Assembly: GCA_030159075.1 (NCBI GenBank)
Contig: BROG01000816.1
Location: 224,001 to 288,000, forward strand
From: Atrina japonica
Taxonomy: Eukaryota; Mollusca; Bivalvia; Pterioida; Pinnidae
Direction of reading: 5' to 3'
Length of the DNA: 64,000 nucleotides
A model generated the notes under the pieces. It was not told the DNA's origin. It saw nothing but the letters and a program-made list of their open reading frames with translations, and did no database searches. This document shows positions 21,230-31,092 of this stretch, one piece after another (the stretch's first letter is position 1; each line of letters opens with the position of its first letter). The position numbers were made by a program, and so were the translations under genes.

Positions 21230-21826
21230 GTCTCTGCTTTAATCAATACTAACTATAAGTTTGGTTCGTACTATACGACTTTGTTATGTTTAGTTCACGC
21301 TAACTACGACTTTGTTATGCTTTGATTCATACTGACTGGCTCGTACTGGCCACGATTTGGGCTCATCCAAACCACTTTTTGGTTCATGCTAACTACAACT
21401 TTAATTAATACTAAATACAACTTTGGTTCATAATAACTACGACTTTGGTTAACACTAAGTACAGCTTTGGTTCATACCAACTACGATGTGGTTCATACTA
21501 ACTATGACTTTTGTTCTTACCAACTACAGCTTTGGTTCATAATAACTAACAATTTTTTCATACTAAATACGACTTTGGTTCATACCAACTACGGCTTTGA
21601 TTCATACTTAATACGGCTTTGGTTAATACTAACTACAGCTTTTGTTCATACTAATTACGACTTTGGTTCATACTAACTGATGCTTTGGTTCATACTAACT
21701 ACAGCTTTGGTTCATAGTAACTACAGCTTTGGTTCATACTAACTATGGCTTTGGTTCATACTAACTACAGTTTTAGTTTATACAAACTACAGTTTTGGTT
21801 CATACTGACTACGGCTTTGGTTCACC
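21230..21826. repeat. 22-bp tandem repeat, GCTTTGGTTCATACTAACTA type
   Basis: Unit of 22 bp (CTTTGGTT at 21,661 and 21,683) with CTTTGGTTCATACTAACTAC as core. The right half is regular and the left half strongly eroded, with unit length drifting. Same period as the 16.9-18.8 kb array but an unrelated sequence. Confidence 0.9.
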
Positions 21827-22117
21827 TATAAAGCTAGTTGTGGTAAAATACACTGGGAATATAACCCGAGACATACTGCAAATATCCGTGAATCGTTGTT
21901 CCTCGAATACATTAGGGATTTGCTTTTTCTTTTAGAAAAACCACCCTAGTCAAGATGTAGTCCTAACAAAAAAAAAATCAACAATAGGGAATTCATTCCT
22001 ATTAATTTATTGAAATTATTTTAGTTTTAATCTAATCTTCAAACTTCTTCTACCATTTACAGAGGTGTTTTCTTTTAGTTTCGTATGTTTATCTTTGAAT
22101 ACACTGTGTATACATTG

Positions 22118-22225
22118 TATCGATAGACATACAAGTAGGCCTACATTTTGTCTTCGTAAAGATAAACTTACAAGTAGGCCTGAGTCTGTCTTACATACAT
22201 GCTGGCCTAAAGTTTGTCTCCGTTT
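22118..22225. repeat. Three diverged copies of a roughly 40-bp repeat
   Basis: GACATACAAGTAGGCCTAC, AAACTTACAAGTAGGCCTGA and TACATACATGCTGGCCTAAA follow one another, each with a TTGTCT or TCTGTCT phrase after it. Palindromic TAGGCCTA-like cores recur. Confidence 0.6.
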
Positions 22226-22230
22226 ATATA

Positions 22231-22564
22231 AATTCAACTTTTCAAATGTTGACAACATATCTATATCATTTCAAAATTAAATCACATATGTTTGAGAAAC
22301 ACTATGCTCTCGAGAGCTACGTCATTTCTGAAGATTTTAAAATCTCAAGCCCCATTTGTGGTTCACAACTGTTCTTAATGTTGATAACGTTATTGCGTCC
22401 ATTCTGTTGTATTCTAATGGACTTGGAGTTTCGAATGTCCAGTGGACGTTCTTCATTTTAAAAATTGAATGTCACGTTGGGATTGTTTTATTTAAATATA
22501 ATTTTTTCTTAAATCCATTTCCCCAAAGACAGGAAATGCAGGACCTCAGTCTCTTATAAGGATA
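22231..22564. other. AT-rich stretch, no feature seen
   Basis: No coding or repeat feature recognised. Confidence 0.4.
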
Positions 22565-23345
22565 CAGTATTATTAAGTTATTAAGTTAAACCTAGTTTGT
22601 CTCAGTTAAACCTAGTCTGTCTCCAGTTTAACCTATTTCTTCAAAACTTGCATTAAAAAACTAGGTGAGACATAACTTGATTCAACTACGTTAAAATCAC
22701 AAAAAGAGTTAACCCTAGTTTTTTCTGGAGAAAACTTGGTTTCATTGAGAAAAAATAGTTTTAACTGCACCAAAACTACATTTAAATACAGTAAAGCATT
22801 TTAATGCGTTCTGGGGTAGTTAACCGTAGCCCACTTTTGGGGTAAAACCTAGTTTTTCTCAACTTAATTAAAGTTGCTACGCCAAAATCACATTTATTAT
22901 TGATTTAAATCATTTTTTTTTTTCTCTTGGAACTCTCATTACTGACTGAAGAATAACTGAGTTTAAGTGAGAAAAACTATGTTTAACAGAAGAAACAATG
23001 TTTAAAATCAACGTAATTTTAACATGTCATATCAGTTAAAGCTGGTTGTTCTCGATTAAACCCTGTAGTTTTTCTCCAGAAAAATCTTTCGTTTTTGTAA
23101 TTAGCTCGCATTAACTGGAGAAAAACTAGGTTGAACTGCTTCAAAAATGAATAAAACCTAGTTTTCTAAAGAAAACCATAGCTTTACTGAGAAAAAAGAA
23201 TAGGTTTAACGGGATAACTGTGATTTTGATGCAGCTAAACCTGCTTTGTCTCCAGTTAATTCAAATTGCTTGACCAAAATTATATCTATGAGTCAAACCT
23301 AAGTTTTCTGGAAAACGTACAGGTAAAAATTGGTTTGATCTTGGT
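22565..23345. repeat. Motif field A: AAACCTAGTTTTTCTC in both orientations
   Basis: The motif GTTAAACCTAGTTTTTCTCC or close relatives occurs about ten times, in forward form (near 22,586, 22,608, 22,846, 23,150) and inverted form as GAGAAAAACTAGGTT (near 23,117) and GAGAAAAACTATGTTTAA (near 22,971). It is mixed with GCCAAAATCACA (22,881-22,892) and TGTGATTTTG (near 23,219). The order is irregular, so it is not a simple tandem array. A homologous field lies at 50,288-50,820: both contain CAGTTAATTCAAAT followed shortly by CCAAAAT. No coding potential. Confidence 0.7.
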
Positions 23346-23372
23346 TTAAGTGCCTTTCTATGTCTTATTGTG

Positions 23373-23374
<2 letters not shown>

Positions 23375-23438
<64 letters not shown>
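23375..23438. repeat. (AG)n microsatellite
   Basis: About 32 perfect GA/AG units. Confidence 0.97.
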
Positions 23439-23440
<2 letters not shown>

Positions 23441-23971
23441 ATGAAATTATAAAAATTATAAAAATACGCTATTTAATGTATAGGTAAAATGAATTTTAAT
23501 CTGATAAAGTATATTTCATGTACTTCGGATGAAAGAGAAATTAAATACCCAGTTTATATATTTTTACAGATTTTAATGACATAACTACTGAAATATGTGC
23601 ATAATAAGGTAATAAAATTTACCTGCAATTATACCTGTCAAGAATTAGTTTTTATATACCTATAAATATGTACTGCTATAAATCCACAAGGTTTGCAATA
23701 CAGTGATAATTTCGTTTGTAAGAAATTCAGTTGCACAATTTACATGTTCGTCTGAAAACAGATAATCAATTTAATATAGAAAAAATAATTATAATATTGC
23801 CATATTTCCTAATTTAATGTAAGTTATGTTTGTAATAAGAATCAACCAGTTACAATGCAGTAGATCTCTCCACTTTGTCATTTATGTACCTCATTTGAAT
23901 AAACTCGAATATTTTATAAAGCTAAGACTACGGTGGCATGGAGATGACATGAAAACAATTTTATTATGTGC

Positions 23972-23992
23972 GCACGTACTAGTAGTACGTGC
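23972..23992. other. Perfect 21-bp palindrome
   Basis: GCACGTACTA, a central G, and TAGTACGTGC are exact inverse arms. A partial copy, CCCACGTACTAGTG, lies at about 24,061. It is close to the left end of the Foldback-like element but outside it. Confidence 0.85.
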
Positions 23993-24111
23993 CCACACAC
24001 ACATGATGGATTGGTCGAAAACAAAAATACCCCCTGACCTTTATTGCCCGGCGTCGTCTGCCCACGTACTAGTGACATATAATAAAACCCTCTTAAAAGG
24101 ATATGTCAAAG

Positions 24112-25650
24112 TACGGAAGCCGGTTAGTCTCATAGGGAGAATTTTTTAGCGTTAGCTATGTCGTTATAACGAGTTAGCTAATTCGTTATAATGACATAGG
24201 TAACTCGTTATAACGACATATTAACTCGTTAAAACGAATTATTAACTCGTTACAACTACTTAGCTAAGTCGTTATAACGACTGTTAACTTGTTATTACGA
24301 CTTAGTTAACTCGTTATAACGACTTAGCCTACGGAAGCGTATTTGGGCCACTAGTTGTCTTAAAATTGTTAGTTATAAAGGTTTTATTTGTATTGTTTTT
24401 CACATCGTTGTTGTCAAGAAGTCATAACACCGCGTTACTAACTGTTAATATTGTGTAACAAAACACTAATTATGTCCTATTTTATCATCTTGATTCAATA
24501 TTATTATTAACCCAACCTTAATTAACACATCTTGTCAAAATCAAAAACTTAAGAATTTGTTATTTAAAGAAGCTTTATTTTATGGAAACTAAACCACTTT
24601 TAACTTTTCACAAAATAATATAATAACAACCTTCATTTATCTATTTCTATAATCAAAAGTGTGTGTGTTGGGGTTGTTTTTCTGAAAATGTTTTTCCCGG
24701 TAAAAAAATGTTTTCGTATGCCTCGATTATGTAATAAACATAAACAACAGTGGCGGATCTAGAAAGAGGGATTACTGGGTTTGAGGCTGTTGATATGCAA
24801 TGCATACTTCACCAAAGGCAGACTTATGATTTAGATTAAAGTTAGAGAGAGTGTAATTGTACAGTATATTCGCAGAGCGACGCGCGAAAATTTTAGGAAT
24901 TTTTAAAATTAATTTTCTGACTTTTTATAGAAAAATTACATGTTTTACACTTATTTTATCAACTTTAGGGACACACTCTCGTTTGAATCTCTCCCTGGTC
25001 TGTGGTCACTGCACATATTTCTCTACTGTTGGATTAATTGTGAGGCAATATTTCGTTAGCGCTAGGATTTCCCTCATCTTTCAGATAATTTTTGGAATTT
25101 GGAAGTCACATTGATTATCCATCTGAAAAGAAGGTTTGATCAGCGAAAAAGTAACTTTTTATAACATGATTAGTGTCTTGTAACAAAATTAAAGCCAGAT
25201 AATATTGTGATGTTATGTCTTATTAACAACAACAATATGAAACATAACACAAATAAAACCTTAATAACTAACAATTATAAGACAACACGTGTCCAAAAAG
25301 GTATCCGTATTATTATAACTCGTTATAATAACTTAGATAACTCGTTATAACGAGTTAACAAAATCGTTATAACGAGTTAACTAAGTCGTTATAACGATTT
25401 AGCGAAGTCGTTATAACGAGTTGATATGTCGTTATAACGAGTTAATAAGTCGACATAATGAGTTAACAAGTTGTTATAACATGTTAGCTAAGTCGTTTTA
25501 ACGAGTTAACTAGTTATCTAAGTCGTTATAACGAGTTAATAAGTCGTTATAACGAGTTAGCTAAGTCTTTATAACAAGTTAACTAAGTCGTTATAACGAC
25601 TTATCTAACGTTAAAAAAAATACTCCCCATGAGACTAACCGGCTTACGTA
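24112..25650. mobile_element. 1.54-kb Foldback-like element with long repeat-bearing inverted arms
   Basis: The outer ends TACGGAAGCCGGTTAGTCTC (left) and GAGACTAACCGGCTTACGTA (right, 25,631-25,650) are inverse with one mismatch. Pairing continues over ATAGGGAGAATTTTTTAGCGT/AACGTTAAAAAAAATACTCCCCAT, then over arrays of 22-bp direct repeats built on GTTATAACGAGTTAACTAAG (about 24,160-24,325 and 25,310-25,605). It goes on over GCCACTAGTTGTCTTA/ATAAGACAACACGTGTCC, AATTGTTAGTTAT/ATAACTAACAATT and GGTTTTATTTG/CAAATAAAACC, down to about 24,480 and 25,150. The roughly 650-bp centre has no ATG-started frame of note and contains CAGTGGCGGATCTAGA, a phrase I associate with ends of other DNA elements. 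Long arms made of short direct repeats are the hallmark of Foldback elements. I found no clear target-site duplication. Confidence 0.85.
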
Positions 25651-27440
25651 TGAGGAAAAACAGCTGCTTTGTTTACAACATGGGCGCAGACATTTTGGAC
25701 ACCCAAAGTTGTGCGGAGAGTAAAATGAGCCCAGCTATCTGATTATTCATTAAATAAAAAAATTAGTTTTGCCATTAATAGGTGAAATTAAGGTGATAAA
25801 AAAAATATATGAATATTAGTAATACTTTGCAAATTATAGGGTTGACGGTTGAAAATTTAAAGGGAGGTGTCAGATGAGAATAGGTATTTTCCTTTGGTGC
25901 GGAATACTACGAGTTGTAAACAAGTGAAAATTTGAAGTAGAATTTTGATTGCATATTTTTTTATCAAAAATATTGATCTTTCAGCACAGGGTACTGATTT
26001 GACCCAAATTTATTAAACATGGGAGTGACAGTGACCTGAAGTTTTGTAAATTAGCATTGAGGCCTATGGGAAAATATTTGGTGTTGTCTGTCCATGAAAG
26101 GAATCCCAATTCGAGGGTTAAGATTTTGAAATGCTGAACCCGAGTTTCACCGATGGTTTGACATTTAGCAATCTATCATGGACGATTTATTTTTGTAAGC
26201 TTCATTTTTGATAAGGTTACAAGTACTACAAGAAATGAACAATTTATATAGGCGTTTATCCGACTACCTAGTTTACACTGAGTGATCCATTAAAAAACCA
26301 GAAAGAGAAAGCTGGTGGTCTGTATGTAAATATTGGTATTTGCCTTATCTCGGAAAGATACTAATTACAAAGAAATAACAAACAAACACCTTTTTTAAAA
26401 CTGTCATCTTCATTTAGATTCCATGATCAACTCGAGTAATAAAAATTTGTTTTTCAAAATTGTAATTATTTAATCTATTTTGATCGATTACTTTCTTTTC
26501 AAATGAGACACATTAAAACGGGATAAAGTTTCCATCTCTCCCAGTGAGAATATCTTTTATTAGAAAATGATGGGGTCAAATTTCTGCTTGAATTTCATCT
26601 TGATCGTGTGCAAACAAATTTCTTGTTCGGAACTTACCATCTTACACACTCTTCTCGCTTCTATTTACGAGATATTATCTGCTTACATTACTTCCAAGAA
26701 AAAGTGAATTTAAACTTTTGTCCTATTATATAAATAACTGTTGCATATTCATTTCAAATTTTTACAAATATTCTAAAAATAACACGCCAACAATTCAGTC
26801 ATTATATTATACCAAATACATGTTTCAAAACGTTTTAGGAGAAAGATAATGACACTTGCATTGTTTTCCCGAAGTATTGTATTTGAAACTTTGCGATAAA
26901 GATAAACATTTTGATTGTTTTGTAAATGTATGTGCATTTTCTTTCAACTCATAATGTAATATGATTCTAATCTCACATAAAAATCTTATATGTTCAACAA
27001 GAAAATAGATGATATCAATTATAAAAGGAGATATACACCAGTGTGACATTCACCATTGATAATACAACTAAATGCCAGAGTATCTCTGGAAATCGTAACA
27101 ATTAAAATGTAGCATACGGAAATTTTGGAGGTGAAAGTTGATAAAAATGCTTTTAAATGACATAATGTTATTTGCATTTATATTAAGTTCCCATGACCGA
27201 GTTTCCTAAGGTGTATCGACATGTGATGTCCAAATACGTCTAAACAGATCCCACAAATATCTTGTTGAATGCCTATAAAAAGTTATCTATATCAGGCTCA
27301 ATATTTGTATATGCATAAAACATCACTAAATATGTGATAATAATGATAATACAAAAATAAAACAACAAGATTTCAGTTTATTATATAAATGATGCTTATG
27401 TTCCATTGGCTAACGCTGGTTAATACAGGTACGTATACCG
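25651..27440. other. Unique AT-rich stretch
   Basis: The most coding-like spot is a 20-codon frame from an ATG in good context (ACAACATGG, 25,680) to TGA, too short to call. Otherwise no feature seen. Confidence 0.4.
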
Positions 27441-27444
27441 AGTC

Positions 27445-27690
27445 GTTAGTATTTCACAGACAGATGTGCATTTTACCAATGTTATATGCCGAATCAGAAA
27501 TGTTTTATAGACAGATTTTACATGTACAGGTATTTTAAATGTTATGTTGATACTAAGTACAAGTGGTATTTCAAAGATGTTTTGTAATAATTATAAATAT
27601 TATACCAAGTAGTATTATTTCAAAGATGTTTTGGAAGTATCATAAATAATATACCATGTAAGTTGTCCTTCAAGCAGAGGTGTATTTCAA
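27445..27690. repeat. Degenerate repeat with ATTTCAAAGATGTTTTG core
   Basis: ATTTCAAAGATGTTTTG occurs at 27,568 and 27,617 (49 bp apart). Looser relatives, ATTTCACAGACAGATG and TTTATAGACAGATT, lie upstream near 27,450 and 27,505. Each is followed by an AATATTATACCA-like phrase. Confidence 0.5.
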
Positions 27691-28334
27691 TATATTACCA
27701 ATTCTATTTGGGTCGGCATTATTTAGCGGAGTCGGAGTTATCTTTCCTTTTGCATTAATTACAACTCCATGTTGTATACCGTACCAAGAAGAACTAATTA
27801 CCGTTTCGTTCGATAGCCCAATTTTCCTTGAATTCATCTTTGATTTTTGTTCAATATTTTAATTGAATTTCTCTTTCTTTACAAATTGAATAGAAAAAAT
27901 ATTAAATATATGGACAGGGCAACAATAGATATCAAAGGAATTTCTTGGGACATTTAGAAAATTACTTCGGCATATGGTTTCGCCATTATAAGCAAAATGA
28001 TAATGAAGCAGATTGTTAAAAGTTTTTTATATTATTATAATATCAGTATCTCATACAACTTTTAATTTCATAAATGAATTCACTTGTACAGAAAACTATT
28101 TCACCCACCATCGAAACTGTGACTGAATTAACCATCAAGGATTTATATGACGTATTTTACATCATTGTGTCAAAACTTGTTCAGTTAAATGTGTATATCA
28201 TAGTATATGAGAGAAGTTATCAACATTTAGTAGTGTTTGTCATAGAATATAAGCGTCTCCCTCAAATTAAGATTCAATTCTGTGAACAACAAGAATACAT
28301 TATGTAATTAATATAAGTCGATTAACATAATTAA
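27691..28334. other. AT-rich stretch, no feature seen
   Basis: Two open frames (27,680-27,862 and 28,074-28,307) show no motif or splice signal that would support them. Confidence 0.4.
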
Positions 28335-28475
28335 TGGTAACGTGCACATTGTAGGTCTAACTGCGGAGCATAGGCCAAAATTCGAAGCCCTTCACCGGCC
28401 TTTAGTGACGTCTCCATATGCCGAGTGAAAGACTCTTGAGTGGGACGTTAAACAACAATACAACAATAACAACTT
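28335..28475 (+). mobile_element. 5'-truncated tRNA-type SINE, plus strand
   Basis: Matches the 3' two-thirds of the intact SINE at 55,852-56,135: GAGCATAGGCCAAAATTCGA, CACCGGCCTTTAGTGACGTC, CCATATGCCGAGTGAAAGA and the end GGGACGTTAAACAACAATAC with a short CAA-rich tail. The tRNA-like head is absent. It lies opposite a minus-strand copy 180 bp away, so the two could pair as a hairpin in RNA. Confidence 0.85.
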
Positions 28476-28656
28476 TGCAATAGATTTTATCTTTCGTTTT
28501 ATTGTTAATTAATATTATCGGTACTTACATCTAATTAGGTGATTGAATAAATGCAGACACTCGACCTTTTCTAAACTTTTAGTAAATCAAGAAGACAAAT
28601 AGGCCAATATAGCGCAGAACAATAAAAATAGAGATAAAATCGATTGGAACGTTTTT

Positions 28657-28832
28657 GTTGTTGTTGTTGTATTGTTGGTTAATAACGTCAAATGAAGAAT
28701 CTTTCACTCGGCATATGGAGACGTCACCAAAGGCCGGTGAAGGGCTTCAGATTTTGGCCCATGCTCGGCACTTACGGCCATTGATCATTGAGGATTCATT
28801 AACGTGCTGACCCCGGTTTTTACTGTCTCATC
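28657..28832 (-). mobile_element. 5'-truncated tRNA-type SINE, minus strand, with 16-bp target-site duplication
   Basis: Same SINE family as 28,335-28,475, opposite orientation, with (GTT)n-type tail at 28,657-28,670 and the GGCCAAAATCTGAAGCCC body. It is flanked by CGATTGGAACGTTTTT (28,641-28,656) and CGATTGCAACGTTTTT (28,833-28,848), a 16-bp target-site duplication with one mismatch. Truncation falls at the CATCCGA of the parent, so CCGA was probably used as microhomology at the 5' joint. Confidence 0.9.
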
Positions 28833-28848
28833 CGATTGCAACGTTTTT

Positions 28849-29455
28849 AACCAGCTCTAATAACAATTATTTCAACATGTCGATCGTTACAAATATAATC
28901 ACAATTATTTAGTTAATTAATGTTTTCTTCAAGAGGAGAGTAAAACAGCATAGCTGAAACATCTATATCTAAATATAATAAACATAATACCAAAGTTATA
29001 GTAAAACAAATGCCAAAATCAATGCACATGACGATCGTTTCTGTCAGTTCGAATTCATCAGTTCAGCCGGAATTTTAAAAAAGATTAATAGTTCCGAAAC
29101 AAACAGTGGTAATATACAAGGTCAAATAATAAATCTAAATGTATAATGAAATCCGTCTAAGAATAAAAGATGACTGTCTTAGCTTTTTAAAGAGAGAGTG
29201 AAGCCTTATATATGTATGAAATATACATATGTATTAATGTAAACTTTGAATATACAATGAATTCGAATACAGGATAATTGTTATCGTTTCAATTGTCCAG
29301 TGTTGTTTCGTGCCGCTGATATCGATGTCTCTATTGTAAAATAAAAATTTCAACTCATTTCAGAGGTTCAAAGGTCATTTCTTGCATTTCATTTACAACC
29401 GCCAACTCCACATTTAAATAGTAATATCCCATAGTCATTTGCATAAATGTGTATA
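28849..29455. other. AT-rich stretch, no feature seen
   Basis: No coding or repeat feature recognised. Confidence 0.5.
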
Positions 29456-29459
29456 TTAC

Positions 29460-29815
29460 ATAAATGATCCGATATGCCAGGGCGTGTTCAGCATATGAAC
29501 ATATACAGAGGTTAAGTACTTACTGACAAGTTATTGTCGCAGGTCTATCGATGTCAACGTTCCGCAAAAGGTCATTGTCTCACTAAATGAAATGTTGAGT
29601 TGTCTGTGCCAACTGTGACGACTGATGATTTGTTCCTCACTTATTTCTACTGAATGTGACTGTGGACTCACGGCGAGTGTAACCGATCAACACGGAATGT
29701 TTACTCCTCCATGGCACCTATTCACACCTTTGGATTTCCAGAAGTCCATGCTTGTCCCGTGTTCACCAGATTTCTATGTGTTCTGGACATCGGAAAGATT
29801 TATACTTTCGTATCT
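29460..29815 (+). mobile_element. Family A repeat copy, coding sense on plus strand
   Basis: It is the inverse of the copies at 47.8, 56.8 and 63.5 kb. It reads ATGATCCGATATGCCAGGGC, then TACTTACTGACAAGTTATTG, TCAACGTTCCGCAAAAGG, and later TTACTCCTCCATGGCACCT and TTTCCAGAAGTCCATGCTTG. The peptide seen in other copies (LLTDKLL, STFRK) is broken here by frameshifts. Diverged relic. Confidence 0.8.
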
Positions 29816-30325
29816 GAAATTTTTATATTTTCTTCGTTCTGAACTTTTTTCTGAAAGTATATGGTAGAATTACAAAACAGTCTCGTGATACTTTATATTG
29901 CAAGATTTTGCTTATCTGAAGGGATGCATAAGAAGAGGTCTGTGTTAGTGCTTTTGAGTATGTTCAGTGCAGTTTGATTATACGTATATTATCTTTGTCA
30001 ATTATTCTTATGAATATTAAATATGCTTTTGAAGAAATAGCCCATTAAACAAATATTTGTGTTTGTATTAATCAGCAAACTTGCTTGGACTCGGCAACCC
30101 TAATTTTATTATATCGGACATACATTTGAGAGTACGGCGCAACGCAACCCTGTTGCGATACCTGGATGTTCAGTTCAGCTATGCCGATTTTACATTTGTT
30201 TGACATTCATACACGTTTTCCACAATTATTCGATATAAATTTTCGTAGCGGTTAAAAAAAACAATAAAAATAATAAATATCAAGTCGTTTAAAGTTCTCA
30301 GATCAGTGAGTATATAAACTTAGAT
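29816..30325. other. AT-rich stretch, no feature seen
   Basis: No coding or repeat feature recognised. Confidence 0.4.
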
Positions 30326-30429
30326 TTATTGCATGTACAGCTCTTCAGAAATACGAACATCCGTAGTTATATGGCATATCGGCAATGCTGAACTGAGAGG
30401 AGTGAGCAAAGCGCTCTTTGTTCTTTATG
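30326..30429 (+). CDS. Candidate exon with strong donor, protein not recognised
   Basis: On the plus strand a frame that includes an ATG at 30,333 runs as MYSSSEIRTSVVIWHIGNAE then continues to FVLYG. It reaches a consensus donor, CTTTATG then GTAAGTAGG (30,430). It could be a first coding exon starting at that ATG, or an internal exon starting after the acceptor-like TTATTGCATGTACAG that ends at 30,340. The opposite strand is open as well (30,367-30,630) but has no ATG at its start. No downstream partner exon could be identified before the 12.7-kb satellite. I do not recognise the protein. Confidence 0.25.
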
Positions 30430-31092
30430 GTAAGTAGGTAGAGAAATAAGCACAGATGCAAATGAGCTTAGATACGTCCAACCCAAAACGGTAATATCAG
30501 ACGCTAGTTTTCTCCCCATTATTCCAACGAAGATCACGTGATTACTTAAAATTGCAAAGTGAATATCTTGACCGACGAATTTAATGAGATGTTTACGACG
30601 CAACAATGACCAATCTTCAATCGCTTTCAAGGCTTTGTCTTAGTTCAGACCATGAACATGTGCAGAACAGCAGAATTAAAAACATTTGCTGAATACACAT
30701 GATCCACCGCCATAAAACAAATTTTATATTAAAATCGCCCACCGCTATGATTAAACTTTTATGATATTAAACGGAAACATCCTGTAATATGTTTCATTTC
30801 TTTTCCTAACACAGCATTAAAGTTTTAGAATTAATTATGATATATAATAGATATTGAATATACATATGTCATGTGGGAAATAATTTTTGATGATATTTTT
30901 AGTATGTATAAAATTGAAATATTACATTATGAAAACATTTTTAACAAAACAATTCAGGGGAAATTACTGGATCATAAAACCGCCTCCATGCTTTAGCTAC
31001 ACCTGCCACAGTCTAACATTAGATCAATATTTTATTTTCCGGGTGGTAACACACTAACCGTTTCGCAATTTTCACAATGTCTCTATAATTAG
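30430..31092. other. AT-rich stretch, no feature seen
   Basis: No feature recognised. It leads into the first diverged units of the satellite. Confidence 0.4.

Noticed and set aside
23826..24149. 107-codon frame running into the Foldback-like element
   Set aside because: Crosses the element boundary and shows no protein-like pattern.
24857..25114. 85-codon frame in the centre of the Foldback-like element
   Set aside because: No ATG at its start and no transposase motif.
25680..25742. 20-codon frame from an ATG in strong context
   Set aside because: Too short, with only a weak donor-like GTAAAA; not supportable as a first exon.
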